Source: Tetrapisispora phaffii CBS 4417 (lineage: Eukaryota; Ascomycota; Saccharomycetes; Saccharomycetales; Saccharomycetaceae). Taken from it: a DNA stretch of 64,000 nt. Under the pieces are notes generated by a model. That model worked only from the letters and a program-made list of their open reading frames with translations, was not told the origin of the DNA and did no database searches. How positions within the stretch are numbered: the first letter of the stretch is position 1; each line of letters begins with the position of its first letter. The stretch lies in assembly GCF_000236905.1 (NCBI RefSeq), contig NC_016523.1, positions 372,001-436,000 on the forward strand. The letters are read 5' to 3'. Shown one piece after another: positions 39,607 to 49,366 of this stretch. The position numbers were made by a program, and so were the translations under genes.

Positions 39607-41127
39607 CTAATATTCAACGTTCACCTCTATCCATGTCTCTCTTGCTCTTGATCTAGACTTTTGAGTTCCTTTACCTCTAGCCTGTTTTTCTTTGTTCCTT
39701 CTATTCATCTCCATGACAACTTCACCATTAGCTTTATCGACGGAATCTCTGAACATCATGATGGTATTTTTGTCAACATTTTCCTTAGGTAACTTCTTCC
39801 CCAAAACATCTTCGATTCTTAAAATTAACTCTAAGTCATATTGCGAAACCAGTGAGATGGATTTACCAGATCTGCCTGCTCTCGCAGTTCTACCCACACG
39901 ATGAATATATGATTTGGAATCAACTGGAATATCGTAATTAATAACTATGTCCACTGATGGGATATCTAAACCTCTAGCAGCAACATCAATTGCGACTAGA
40001 ATTTGTCTTTTACCAGCCTTGAATAAGTCTAAGGCACCAGTTCTCTGGTTTTGGTTTAAGTCACCATGTAATGCTGTTGAGCTAAATTCAAGTAAGTTTG
40101 ATAATGCTGAAAGCCTTTCAGCATTTGCTTTGGTCCTTGTGAAAACGATAATACTCTTTCCTATAAATTCATTTAATAAATATATCAGATAAGTGTTTTT
40201 TAAACCACCAGGAACTACCATAAGTGTCTGGACTAAAGTTTCAACAGTTTGATATTTATTTGACACCGCACATTTGACAGGGTTTGTTAAACTTGCTCTC
40301 TGTAACTTTTCAATCTTGGATGTCATTGTAGCAGAGAATAGATAAGTAGTTCTGTCCTGGGTTGGAATAATTTTTAAAATACGATCTAAGACAGGTCCAA
40401 ATTCCATATCTAATAATCTATCAGCTTCATCCATAACCAAAAATTTCAATTTACGTAAAGAAAAACCTTTTGTGTTTTCCAAATGATCCATTAATCTACC
40501 AGGAGTCGCAATAATGATGTGTGGCTTGCGCATTAGTTCTCTGGATTGATCCATCATATTCATACCACCAACGATACATACACTACGAACACCCATCAAG
40601 GAACCTAACGAGTCAAAGGTCTCTTTAATTTGCTGTGCCAATTCTCTTGTTGGTGCCAAAATGCATGCATAGTACGGTTGCTGATCTTCCCAAAGTTTGT
40701 TAAGAATTGGAATAGCAAATGCAGCTGTTTTACCAGAACCTGTTTGAGCCAAACCAATAATATCATGGCCTTCCAAAGCAGGTGGAATAGATTTTGATTG
40801 AATTGGAGTTGGTTTGGAGAAATTCAAGTTGTGACAAGCTTGTATTAGTTCTGGGACAAGATCTAACTCATTGAAAGAAGTGAAAGTCTTTTCAGATGTA
40901 TTTTCTTCTATATCCGCCTCTGTTCTAATTACTTGTCTCTTAGTGTTACCGGTTTCCTCATCGCTCTCGTTCATAGACGTGGTTCCAGTTTCCTTCAATT
41001 TCTTTTGATTCTCAAGAGCTTTAGCTCTAATTTTAGCAGCCAAAGCAGCAGGACCGTTGCTATCAGCTTTGGTAGATGTTTTCTTGCTCACCTTGTTAGA
41101 CATCTTGTTAATGCTGGTTTCTTCCAT
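39607..41127 (-). CDS. RRP3: RRP3, DEAD-box RNA helicase for 18S rRNA maturation
   Basis: A 506-residue DEAD-box ATPase matching S. cerevisiae Rrp3 (YHR065C, 501 aa), required for pre-rRNA cleavage at A0, A1 and A2 in the nucleolus. All motifs are present in order: Q motif (FSKPTPIQSKSIP), Walker A (AQTGSGKT), PTRELA, DEAD (VMDEADRLL), SAT (FSATMTSKIE), and HRVGRTARAGRSG. A basic tail follows. The N-terminal ~85 residues are Lys/Thr-rich. Two start codons are possible, the first ATG at 41127 or MSNKVSK eight residues later. It shares a 516-base divergent promoter with SSF1, another ribosome biogenesis gene. Confidence 0.95.
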   Translation of the reverse strand: MEETSINKMSNKVSKKTSTKADSNGPAALAAKIRAKALENQKKLKETGTTSMNESDEETGNTKRQVIRTEADIEENTSEKTFTSFNELDLVPELIQACHNLNFSKPTPIQSKSIPPALEGHDIIGLAQTGSGKTAAFAIPILNKLWEDQQPYYACILAPTRELAQQIKETFDSLGSLMGVRSVCIVGGMNMMDQSRELMRKPHIIIATPGRLMDHLENTKGFSLRKLKFLVMDEADRLLDMEFGPVLDRILKIIPTQDRTTYLFSATMTSKIEKLQRASLTNPVKCAVSNKYQTVETLVQTLMVVPGGLKNTYLIYLLNEFIGKSIIVFTRTKANAERLSALSNLLEFSSTALHGDLNQNQRTGALDLFKAGKRQILVAIDVAARGLDIPSVDIVINYDIPVDSKSYIHRVGRTARAGRSGKSISLVSQYDLELILRIEDVLGKKLPKENVDKNTIMMFRDSVDKANGEVVMEMNRRNKEKQARGKGTQKSRSRARETWIEVNVEY

Positions 41128-41334
41128 TCCGGTAGATATGACACAATGAAACAGATTCGGGATCCATCAATTCAAAATAAGTTGAATATATCCAACATTA
41201 AATAGCGAATACCGAGCAGGCCCTTTAAACTTAGAACTACAGTTCCAGTGTCTTCCCAGATCCCAGCGTATACTAAGTGTAGGTCATTAGCTGGTTCAGG
41301 TTGAAGTAACAGTGCAGTCTGCTGCTTTGGAAAG

Positions 41335-41342
41335 CTCATCGC
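41335..41342 (-). promoter_or_regulatory. PAC motif (distal)
   Basis: CTCATCGC, the reverse complement of GCGATGAG, about 210 bases from the RRP3 ATG and 300 from SSF1. Confidence 0.75.
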
Positions 41343-41404
41343 AAGTTTCAATCATCGTCATATTCGACGGAAATGCACCCATGTCACTGACAAAATCGCG
41401 TAGC

Positions 41405-41415
41405 TGAAAATTTTC
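41405..41415 (+). promoter_or_regulatory. RRPE motif
   Basis: TGAAAATTTTC, a close match to the RRPE consensus bound by Stb3. It sits between the two PAC sites and could serve both genes. Confidence 0.7.
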
Positions 41416-41451
41416 TCTAAGCGGTGCGACATAGAGTGAAAGAAGTTTCAT

Positions 41452-41459
41452 CTCATCGC
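41452..41459 (-). promoter_or_regulatory. PAC motif (SSF1-proximal)
   Basis: A second CTCATCGC, about 185 bases upstream of the SSF1 ATG. Confidence 0.75.
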
Positions 41460-41643
41460 AAAATTGTACATGATAACATCTGGATATTGCCAATTCCAAA
41501 GACTCTGGTAAGTGGCATTGATCTTTGTTTCCAATTCAGATATATATAAACTGAGAGTTTCATTCTCAGTGTTTACTGCTCGTCAATTTTTGGATGGGAA
41601 TGATAAATACAAAAAGGTAATCTCAATCACACCCCGAATCGTA

Positions 41644-43023
41644 ATGGCCAAAAGAAGACAGAAGAAAAGAACACATGCTGTAGTCACCCCGGAACAGACC
41701 CAAGGTATCCCAAAATCCATGGTCATCAGGGTTGGTCAAACCTCGCTGTCCAACCATTCTTTGAACCAGCTGGTCAAGGACTTCCGTCAAATCATGCAGC
41801 CACATACAGCTATTAAATTGAAAGAAAGGAAATCTAATAAATTGAAGGATTTCATTGTTATGAGTGGCCCTCTCGGTGTTTCTCATTTGTTCATGTTTAC
41901 GCAATCAGAAAAGACAGGTAACGTTTCGTTGAAGATCGCTAGAACTCCTCATGGTCCTACTATCTCGTTTCAAGTGCTAGATTACTCATTAGGAAAGGAT
42001 ATTAAGAAGTTTTTGAAAAGACCAAAGTCATTAAAGGCGTCGGATGTGTTAGATCCACCATTGTTAGTATTAAACGGTTTTACAAATATTAAAAATAAAA
42101 ACAAGACCTCTGATGATAATGAGGATATTACTAATGAAAATGTCGAGAAGGTTGTAGTATCAATGTTCCAAAATATCCTCCCACCTTTAAACCCATCCAG
42201 AATTCAATTGAGTTCGATTAAGAGAGTATTTTTGATTAACAGAGATCAAGCTACTGGAGAGATCTCTATGCGTCATTACTTTATTGATATTAGAGAAGTT
42301 GATATTTCAAAGAACTTGAAGAGACTTTATAAAGCTAAAAATAACATACATAAATCCATACCAAATTTGCATAGAAAAGAAGATATCTCTTCATTGATAT
42401 TAGATCATGATCTCGGAGCATATACATCGGAATCGGAAATCGAAGATGATTCAATTGTTAAAGTTATAGATCAAAATAGAATATCAACACAAAACCTAGC
42501 AAAAGCTAACAAGAAGCAAAAGAATGACGAGAATGATGCGGAAGAGGAAGCTGAGGATGAAAATATTGAAGATAATATAAAACAAGCTTTCCATCAAAAC
42601 ATCCCAACTCCAAAGAAGAAAGCTGTCAAATTGACAGAAGTTGGCCCTAGATTGACCTTAAAATTAGTTAAAATTGAAGAAGGAATTTGTTCAGGGAAAG
42701 TCCTGCATCATGAGTATGTCAGAAAGACTAGTGCTGAAATTAAGCTATTGGAGAAGAGACATGCAGAAAAGATGAGATTAAAGGAACAAAGAAGAAGTGA
42801 ACAAGAGAAAAACATTGAAAGGAAGAAATCCGTTAAGGAAGCTAAGAAGCAGCGTAAACTTGCCAGAAGAGAACAAAGAAAACTAGACGAACAAAATGGA
42901 GAGACAAACATGCATCAAGATAGTGAAAGTGATAATGGTAGTGACAGTGAAGATGATGAGAATAATTACCAAGACGTTCCTGAAGATATCGATAGTGACT
43001 TATTTAGCGAAGTTGAAGAGTAA
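41644..43023 (+). CDS. SSF1: SSF1/SSF2-type 66S pre-ribosome assembly factor (Brix domain)
   Basis: A 459-residue Brix-domain protein starting MAKRRQKKRTHAVVTPEQTQ, matching S. cerevisiae Ssf1/Ssf2 (453 aa). They bind 27S pre-rRNA in early 60S precursors and prevent premature ITS2 cleavage. The Brix domain covers about residues 28-255 (KSMVIRVGQTSLSNHSLNQL; SGPLGVSHLFMF; ISMRHYFIDIREV). An acidic stretch follows, then a highly basic Lys/Arg/Glu helix near 370-430 and an acidic tail. The open frame extends 44 codons upstream to a GTG, but ATG 41644 matches the family. SSF1 (YHR066W) and SSF2 (YDR312W) are duplicates; adjacency to RRP3 is as for SSF1, and TFB1 next to SSF2 is equally near. Confidence 0.93.
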   Translation: MAKRRQKKRTHAVVTPEQTQGIPKSMVIRVGQTSLSNHSLNQLVKDFRQIMQPHTAIKLKERKSNKLKDFIVMSGPLGVSHLFMFTQSEKTGNVSLKIARTPHGPTISFQVLDYSLGKDIKKFLKRPKSLKASDVLDPPLLVLNGFTNIKNKNKTSDDNEDITNENVEKVVVSMFQNILPPLNPSRIQLSSIKRVFLINRDQATGEISMRHYFIDIREVDISKNLKRLYKAKNNIHKSIPNLHRKEDISSLILDHDLGAYTSESEIEDDSIVKVIDQNRISTQNLAKANKKQKNDENDAEEEAEDENIEDNIKQAFHQNIPTPKKKAVKLTEVGPRLTLKLVKIEEGICSGKVLHHEYVRKTSAEIKLLEKRHAEKMRLKEQRRSEQEKNIERKKSVKEAKKQRKLARREQRKLDEQNGETNMHQDSESDNGSDSEDDENNYQDVPEDIDSDLFSEVEE

Positions 43024-43213
43024 GTGATATTGGACCTCGATATTACTTTAATCTACCAATATGTATGTACATAATTCCTTAAATTGCATTTATATCCAAC
43101 GAATAAACTGATAATTGCATATAATATAAACAAATTTAACCTCATTTAAATAAATAGCTAATGTTATTAATATATTTTCTATTTTTTTCTCGTGAAGAAA
43201 TTATGAAGAAATA

Positions 43214-44065
43214 TTAATGGTATACCTTGTCTGGAAACATTTCCAATTTCTCATGGGTTTTCAACCAATAGGACAGTTTTGAAGAAGGTTTTCTATCTAA
43301 GTCAATAAAATTTATATAAATATGTTGATCTTTGGAAGTATCCCATTCTATAAATAAGGTAACATCTCTTAATGCCATTAATAATAACAAATTATAATCA
43401 ACCTCTGAACTATGGTTAAGTGTTCCTAATGGAACGTATAAAGATTTCTGTGTTTCATATAATAATTTAAATATGTTTTTAGGACCCCGCATATATGATT
43501 CCATAGAAATTATAAATTCAGGAGGTAATGAGTGTTTTAAGTCACCTAATATGTTAGTGAAGAAATAAGATTCATTATTGACTAAATGGGAATAACAATA
43601 GTTTATGTTGCTTCTACTTTTCAGTTGATTATGAGTGCAATTTCTGCAATATGGCGACTGATAATAGATCCATTTTGGTTTCAGTTCAATTAATATTTTG
43701 TTACTAAACTCTTTGGAAAAATATACCCTAGTAAAGTGATCATTCCATAAAAGTGAATCGTAATAATTCGGCTTCAAATTCTCTAGTTTAAATACGTAAA
43801 CTACTTCAGTATCAAATTTTGTAATATACTCTTCAAGCAGATCTCTGATTTCATTAACTTGCAACTGAAGAAGTTCCACAGTACAGAGGTAGTAACTCAA
43901 TCTGTTATCCTCATCTGCTTTAAATTTTTGAAGAAATTTGAAATTCTCTACAGTATTTAAATTATTAATTTTCAAAGAGCTATCTCTCACTAAACACCTG
44001 TATAAATATAATGGATCATCATAGTCAATAATTATATTAGCATTTCCCTTAGCAATCACTTTCAT
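43214..44065 (-). CDS. IPK1: IPK1, inositol 1,3,4,5,6-pentakisphosphate 2-kinase
   Basis: A 283-residue kinase matching S. cerevisiae Ipk1 (YDR315C, 281 aa), which makes phytate (InsP6) needed for Gle1/Dbp5-driven mRNA export at the nuclear pore. Typical elements are the N-terminal GNANIIIDYDDPLYLYRC loop, the ELKPKW motif (conserved E/KPKW of the family), the zinc-like CRNCTHNQLKSR segment and a C-terminal FIDLDRKPSSK, equivalent to the metal-binding D-x-D region. No truncation is seen. It is convergent with SSF1 and divergent from DYS1. Confidence 0.92.
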   Translation of the reverse strand: MKVIAKGNANIIIDYDDPLYLYRCLVRDSSLKINNLNTVENFKFLQKFKADEDNRLSYYLCTVELLQLQVNEIRDLLEEYITKFDTEVVYVFKLENLKPNYYDSLLWNDHFTRVYFSKEFSNKILIELKPKWIYYQSPYCRNCTHNQLKSRSNINYCYSHLVNNESYFFTNILGDLKHSLPPEFIISMESYMRGPKNIFKLLYETQKSLYVPLGTLNHSSEVDYNLLLLMALRDVTLFIEWDTSKDQHIYINFIDLDRKPSSKLSYWLKTHEKLEMFPDKVYH

Positions 44066-44537
44066 TCATTACTCGACATATAAAATCTCGATGAGCCTGC
44101 ACTTTTCAAACAACCCCGTTAAAGCAGTTCCAATAACTTCCAAAACTAAGAAAAGTTTTTTTAAAAACAAAACTGCAGTATCAATTCCCAGTTGCAATGT
44201 ATTTAAAATAACTAAATTAATTATTTCTAACAAATAAAACTAAACTAAACTTTATATACTTTTATTGTAATTTTGATATATTTATTATGTAAATTTCATT
44301 CTGAAATATTCATCTTATTGTACAAGCGACTAAATCAAAAAAATTTTAATACCTTTGAAAAACTTATTGTTACAACCAATGGTTAGAGATCTGGAATAAA
44401 GTCAGTTAAAATAAATACTGAAATTGCATTAGATCTTAATAATCAATTGTATATTTATAAATTAGTGATTGATTATTTAGGTTTTTTTAACTTTATAAAA
44501 GCAAAAAAGTCAAATAAGAGACAACATCATTGAAAAC
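44066..44537. other. Divergent promoter IPK1 / DYS1
   Basis: 472 AT-rich bases. TATAAAAG at 44494-44501 is only 37 bases before the DYS1 ATG, so it may lie in the 5' UTR. No other motif or gene seen. Confidence 0.5.
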
Positions 44538-45701
44538 ATGTCTAACCTAGATGGTAAATTACCAGACACTTTGAATGATGCCATTTTAAAGGCATCAGTG
44601 CCAATTCCTGATGACTATATCAAGATTGAAGGTATTGATTATTCTAAGCCAGAAGCTGTTGATATGAAAGCTTCTGATTTGATTGAAAATATGAAACGTA
44701 TGGGTTTCCAAGCTAGTTCCTTAGGTCAAGCTTGTGACATTATTAATAATATGAGAAGTTGGAGAGGTAAACATGTTGATAATTTGAATGAAAATGAGAC
44801 GAAAGGTTGTTTTGACGATGAAGGTTATCAAAAGACTACCATCTTCATGGGTTACACTTCTAATTTGATTAGTTCTGGTTTACGTGAGACTCTTCGTTTC
44901 TTAGTTCAACATAAAATGGTTGACGCTTTGGTAGCTTCCGCTGGTGGTATCGAAGAAGATTTGATCAAATGTTTGGCTCCAACTTATTTAGGTGAATTTG
45001 CTCTAAAAGGTTCTAGTTTACGTGAGCAAGGTTTAAACCGTATTGGTAATCTTTTAGTTCCAAATGACAACTACTGTAAATTCGAGGAATGGATTGTTCC
45101 AATTTTCGACAAGATGTTAGAGGAACAAGAAGAGTATGTCAACAAGCACGGAAACAGTTGTATGGATGCTAACCAAGATCTTGATTCACCAGTTTGGACT
45201 CCTTCCAAATTATGTGATCGTCTAGGTAAAGAAATTAACGATGAATCTTCAGTTTTGTATTGGGCTCATAAGAACAAGATTCCAATTTTCTGTCCTTCTA
45301 TCACAGATGGTTCTATTGGTGACATGTTGTTCTTCCACACTTTTAAAGCTTCTCCAAAACAATTAAGAGTTGATATTGTTGCCGATATCCGTAAAATCAA
45401 CTCCATGTCTATGGAAGCTTCTAGAGCTGGTATGATTATCTTAGGTGGTGGTTTGATTAAGCATCATATTGCCAATGCTTGTTTGATGAGAAATGGTGCT
45501 GATTATGCAGTTTACATTAACACAGGTCAAGAATTTGACGGTTCCGATGCTGGTGCAAGACCAGACGAAGCTGTCTCTTGGGGTAAAATTAAAGCCGAAG
45601 CTAAATCCGTTAAGGTTTATGCAGATGCTACCATTGTCTTTCCATTAGTTGTTGCTGCAACATTTGCTAGTGGTAAAAAAATTGAGAAGAAATCGGATTA
45701 A
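44538..45701 (+). CDS. DYS1: DYS1, deoxyhypusine synthase
   Basis: A 387-residue enzyme equal in length to S. cerevisiae Dys1 (YHR068W). It transfers the aminobutyl group of spermidine to one lysine of eIF5A, the first step of hypusine formation, using NAD. The catalytic lysine is K350 in [17 protein letters not shown] and spermidine-binding stretches are present ([60 protein letters not shown]). Codon usage is strongly biased, consistent with high expression of a translation-related enzyme. It is transcribed toward RRP4. Confidence 0.97.
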   Translation: MSNLDGKLPDTLNDAILKASVPIPDDYIKIEGIDYSKPEAVDMKASDLIENMKRMGFQASSLGQACDIINNMRSWRGKHVDNLNENETKGCFDDEGYQKTTIFMGYTSNLISSGLRETLRFLVQHKMVDALVASAGGIEEDLIKCLAPTYLGEFALKGSSLREQGLNRIGNLLVPNDNYCKFEEWIVPIFDKMLEEQEEYVNKHGNSCMDANQDLDSPVWTPSKLCDRLGKEINDESSVLYWAHKNKIPIFCPSITDGSIGDMLFFHTFKASPKQLRVDIVADIRKINSMSMEASRAGMIILGGGLIKHHIANACLMRNGADYAVYINTGQEFDGSDAGARPDEAVSWGKIKAEAKSVKVYADATIVFPLVVAATFASGKKIEKKSD

Positions 45702-45955
45702 AACTCACATTTATTGTGATCTATTTCATGCCTAACTAATGAATTTACATAGTCTATAGATATAAAATAATATACCAAGTCTTTTTTTAACTAGAATAAT
45801 AACTACCGCATGATTTTAGAAATCTCTCAAAAAAAACGTTTACAGCAGAATACCCATGAATGGATTAAGATCTTGACAAAAGGTTATATTTTTGACTTCA
45901 CCTATATTAAATATGAATAATGCAATTGAGTGTACGAGTTGGGATAATAATATTT

Positions 45956-47053
45956 CTATTCTGTAGCACCGTTACCTCTCATCTTTTCTATATTAATCAC
46001 ATCGTCGCCAATGGACTCCATAACTTCTCTTTCTATAAGTTCACCTATGTTTGAATAGGCTATACTTGCTTCATAACCGATCACGATTCTTTCATGTGTT
46101 AAACCAATTTCACAAAATGCCAACGCTTTAATAACATTGGCGTAACGAGATATATTTTGCCTTATGCTCGGTGTAATTGAGGGATCATTTTTATCAGAAT
46201 ATATTTTCCAAGAAGATTCTTCTTCTAATCTTGTAATAGAAACTGAATTAGTTGGGTTCAATGACTTAGCGCCTGTTGGACCTTCTGAAATGTCACTAGC
46301 TGGACCCGCTGAAGGTGTCTCTCTAGCAACATCCATTTTAGAGGTTTTTCTTAACCATATAAATCCATTGACACCTAACAAAACAGTCACATTACCAGGT
46401 AAGTTATGTGTGTGATTTTTAGATCTGACAACCAGAGAGCTTGGGACCTGGATTAATAGGCCATCTCTTAGTTTACCATACTTCAAAGATCTTGTATGCA
46501 ATGATGCACTACCGTCTTGAAATAGGGACTGTACCTCAGCGTTCAAAACATCACCTTCTTTCAAAAATGTTCTCATTTGTAACTCATCACTTTCCGATTT
46601 TCTTCTTAAGATACCACCTGGCAGATTCACAGAACCTAACATTAAGACTGCGTGTTGTTTACCACCAATGTCAACTTTCCATCTTTTATTACCTACATCA
46701 GTAATTCTTCCCACAATATGGTCACCAGTTTCTGGAGTGTATCTTCCTTTCAATGGAATAACTGATAATAACCTGTTGACTCTTGAGATTGTACCTGCTG
46801 CTGATGAATAAGTAGAATTTTCAAGAAAATAAGTACCATGACCTCTCATCCAAATGGGATCTTCTGTAATAAGCTCACCAGGAGTGACAATTTCACCAGC
46901 TGCAGCTTCATTACGTTTTCCACCATTGCTCTTACCATCAATATCTACCATTGGAACATCCTCATCGGAACTAAAATTTTCCATTTCATCATTATCAATG
47001 GATGCATATTTTAAACCACTCTGTCTTTTAATCACGCTAATAACGTCGGACAT
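45956..47053 (-). CDS. RRP4: RRP4, exosome cap subunit
   Basis: A 365-residue protein matching S. cerevisiae Rrp4 (YHR069C, 359 aa), one of three S1/KH cap proteins on the RNA exosome, essential for 3' to 5' RNA processing and decay. An N-terminal domain (about 55-105, VTPGELITEDPIWMRGHGTY) precedes the S1 domain (about 108-195, ETGDHIVGRITDVGNKRWKV) and a KH domain with a G-x-N-G loop (LLGVNGFIWLRK, about 228). The KH part contains an insertion of about 35 Ser/Pro/Thr residues. It is divergent from TRM5. Confidence 0.95.
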   Translation of the reverse strand: MSDVISVIKRQSGLKYASIDNDEMENFSSDEDVPMVDIDGKSNGGKRNEAAAGEIVTPGELITEDPIWMRGHGTYFLENSTYSSAAGTISRVNRLLSVIPLKGRYTPETGDHIVGRITDVGNKRWKVDIGGKQHAVLMLGSVNLPGGILRRKSESDELQMRTFLKEGDVLNAEVQSLFQDGSASLHTRSLKYGKLRDGLLIQVPSSLVVRSKNHTHNLPGNVTVLLGVNGFIWLRKTSKMDVARETPSAGPASDISEGPTGAKSLNPTNSVSITRLEEESSWKIYSDKNDPSITPSIRQNISRYANVIKALAFCEIGLTHERIVIGYEASIAYSNIGELIEREVMESIGDDVINIEKMRGNGATE

Positions 47054-47426
47054 AGTTAATTGTTTATTTTCAGATAGTATATTTACTTCACACTATCACA
47101 ATAAAGTAATACCTAACACTAGATTAAACCTCAATACGATTTTAAATATATATTTAATCTTATATTAAATTATCTTCATTTATTTGCACACTTTTCATCT
47201 TTTTGAACTAAATTATAGCTTGCAAGAAATGAAAAATGAAAAAAAAAATTTTGCAAAACTCAAAGTCATCGATAGATTGTAAAATGGAAATAGGAAAGAA
47301 TACCTGACTTTATCGATGTTGTTAATGGAACAATGCTATAAGATACTGTCAAGTTCATATATTCGAAATTCGACTGTTTTGTTCTTTATGTCGTTAATTA
47401 ATTAAAATTGTAGGGAAAGTTTGTGA
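47054..47426. other. Divergent promoter RRP4 / TRM5
   Basis: 373 bases, strongly AT-rich. An RRPE-like AAAAATTTT is at 47244-47252 within a longer A tract. No PAC site or gene seen. Confidence 0.5.
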
Positions 47427-49016
47427 ATGTTGAGCAATTGGACAAGAAAGGTTTCCATTGCGAGTGTAAAGTATAATCAGATCGTAAGAAATTCCACAAT
47501 GTCTCTCCAAACGATGTTTAAATATAGTCCCCCTGTCGACAGGAATATGAAGGTATTGGATAGATCCTATTTTGTAACGAAAATCCCATTGTGTGTGGTT
47601 AAATTCTCCGATCCAAGAAACATTAGTGTATTTGCAAAAGATTTCAAGAGTGATATATTAAGAATTCCTAGAATTCCTCATGTGGTTAAATTGGATAAAG
47701 AACAGGGTTTAAATGAAATTGCAACACAATCTGCCCTCAATGAAAATAAAAAAGTTAAGACACTTGCTTGTGACAATGGTATTATCCCTAAAGGTGTCTT
47801 ACTAAATGAATCTATAAAGGAAATAAAAGATATTGATTCTAAGTTGTCACCAGGTGCATTAGAATTTTTGAAAACTACTAATGCTGAAATTTTACCATAC
47901 GAATATATTCTGGATTATGATTTTTGGAAATCTGAGGAAATATTGAGATCAGTGTTACCGGAAGAATTTCTTGATGAAATACCAACTGGCTTTACTATCA
48001 CAGGCCATGTTGCCCACTTGAATCTAAGAAAAGAATTTAAACCATTTGATGCGTTGATTGGACAAGTCATCCTCGATAAGAATAATAAAATCGAATGTGT
48101 CGTTGATAAAGTTAGTTCAATCGCCACTAAATTTAGAACGTTTCCAATGAAAATAATAGCAGGTACCACAGACAATCTTGTAGTTGAACAAAAAGAGTCA
48201 AACTGCACCTTCAGCTTTGATTTTAGCAAAGTTTATTGGAACTCGAGACTTCACACTGAGCACGACAGACTTGTGACGCAATATTTCAAACCTGAACAAG
48301 TTATCTGCGATGTATTTGGTGGTGTGGGACCATTTTCTATCCCCGCTGGTAAGAAGGAATGCATTGTGCTAGCAAACGACTTGAATCCTGAGTCATATAA
48401 ATACTTACTGGAGAATATCAGGTTGAATAAAGTAGAAGAATTAGTGAAACCTTTCAATTGTGACGGTGGTGAATTTATCACTGAGTCGGTTAAGTTCTTG
48501 AACAACTTGCGAAATGAGACTGATACGCATACAATTAAAGTACCAATTAAGAGAAGTAACAATAATAGAAAAAAGATCAGGCATAAAGCACAAACTGAAG
48601 GCAGTGCAGCAGAAACTGTAGCCACTCATAAAGACATCCAGGTTCCATTGCAAATCCATCACTACATAATGAATTTACCAGATAGTGCGATTGAATTTTT
48701 GGGCAGATTCAATGGTGTATTCGATGAATTCCGTAATTTAGTGACATCGGAAGAAGATGTTAACGAAATTGAAATGCCATGGGTCCATGTACATTGTTTT
48801 GAAAAATACGGTAATGATGAAACAGAATTGAGCGATGAAGAAATTCAGGGTAGAGTCCATGATAGAATAATTAAGTCACTAAATACAACCAAAGAAATAT
48901 TACCAGTTAATCAACTAAACTTCCATTTAGTGCGTAAAGTTTCACCCACTAAGCCGATGTTCTGCGTCAGCTTCAAACTTCCAAAGGAGATTGCATACAC
49001 TAAATACAATAAATAG
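47427..49016 (+). CDS. TRM5: TRM5, tRNA (guanine37-N1)-methyltransferase
   Basis: A 529-residue SAM-dependent methyltransferase matching S. cerevisiae Trm5 (YHR070W, 499 aa), which makes m1G37 (and the first step of wybutosine in tRNA-Phe) and prevents frameshifting. Conserved elements are PRIPHVVKLDKE, TITGHVAHLNLRKEFKPFD, KVYWNSRLHTEHDRLV, the SAM loop DVFGGVGPFSIPAGK and NLPDSAIEFLG. The first 24 residues (MLSNWTRKVSIASVKYNQIV) are basic and hydrophobic with no acidic residue, like a mitochondrial presequence. A second ATG at 47499 (MSLQTMFKYSPPVDRN) would give the cytosolic form. A Lys/Arg-rich insert lies near 375-395. Confidence 0.95.
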   Translation: MLSNWTRKVSIASVKYNQIVRNSTMSLQTMFKYSPPVDRNMKVLDRSYFVTKIPLCVVKFSDPRNISVFAKDFKSDILRIPRIPHVVKLDKEQGLNEIATQSALNENKKVKTLACDNGIIPKGVLLNESIKEIKDIDSKLSPGALEFLKTTNAEILPYEYILDYDFWKSEEILRSVLPEEFLDEIPTGFTITGHVAHLNLRKEFKPFDALIGQVILDKNNKIECVVDKVSSIATKFRTFPMKIIAGTTDNLVVEQKESNCTFSFDFSKVYWNSRLHTEHDRLVTQYFKPEQVICDVFGGVGPFSIPAGKKECIVLANDLNPESYKYLLENIRLNKVEELVKPFNCDGGEFITESVKFLNNLRNETDTHTIKVPIKRSNNNRKKIRHKAQTEGSAAETVATHKDIQVPLQIHHYIMNLPDSAIEFLGRFNGVFDEFRNLVTSEEDVNEIEMPWVHVHCFEKYGNDETELSDEEIQGRVHDRIIKSLNTTKEILPVNQLNFHLVRKVSPTKPMFCVSFKLPKEIAYTKYNK

Positions 49017-49366
49017 CGATAAATTTACTAATACATGAAGTGCCTAAGTTGAAGCACTAAAGCAACCATGCATGCTATATATATGTCATCTATGCATATA
49101 ATTCGAATTAGTGTCACCATGACTACTTCGTTCCTTGTGACGGACCTACTCATTACCCGGCCTTCTAGGATGACTGATTTTTAAAAAATTTGAACAAGAA
49201 GCGTATTGGAAAGCTTTACATACTAACGAGATAATATAATATATATATATAAAGAGTGCAGATTAGGAGCAAGGATTGTTTTTAGTTTTGATTTCCTTTA
49301 AAATAGTTACGATATTTATTTGTTGGCCAATAAGGGACAGCTTGAATAGCAGCAAACAATATAAAC
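49017..49366. other. Intergenic TRM5 3' flank / PCL5 promoter
   Basis: 350 bases with a Reb1 site (49153-49160), a near-Gcn4 site TGACTGA at 49171-49177 (one mismatch to TGACTCA) and a TATA-type run at about 49238-49251. Confidence 0.5.
49153..49160 (+). promoter_or_regulatory. Reb1-type site upstream of PCL5
   Basis: TTACCCGG about 210 bases upstream of the PCL5 ATG and 137 bases after the TRM5 stop. Confidence 0.5.

Larger units (their letters stand above)
41128..41643. other. Divergent promoter RRP3 / SSF1
   Basis: 516 bases with two PAC sites and one RRPE site. From 41512 onward the SSF1 reading frame is already open but lacks an ATG until 41644. Confidence 0.6.

Noticed and set aside
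48251..48625. 124-codon frame antisense to TRM5
   Set aside because: Antisense shadow; Leu/Ser-rich with a poly-Leu patch arising from the Lys/Asn-rich insert on the other strand.
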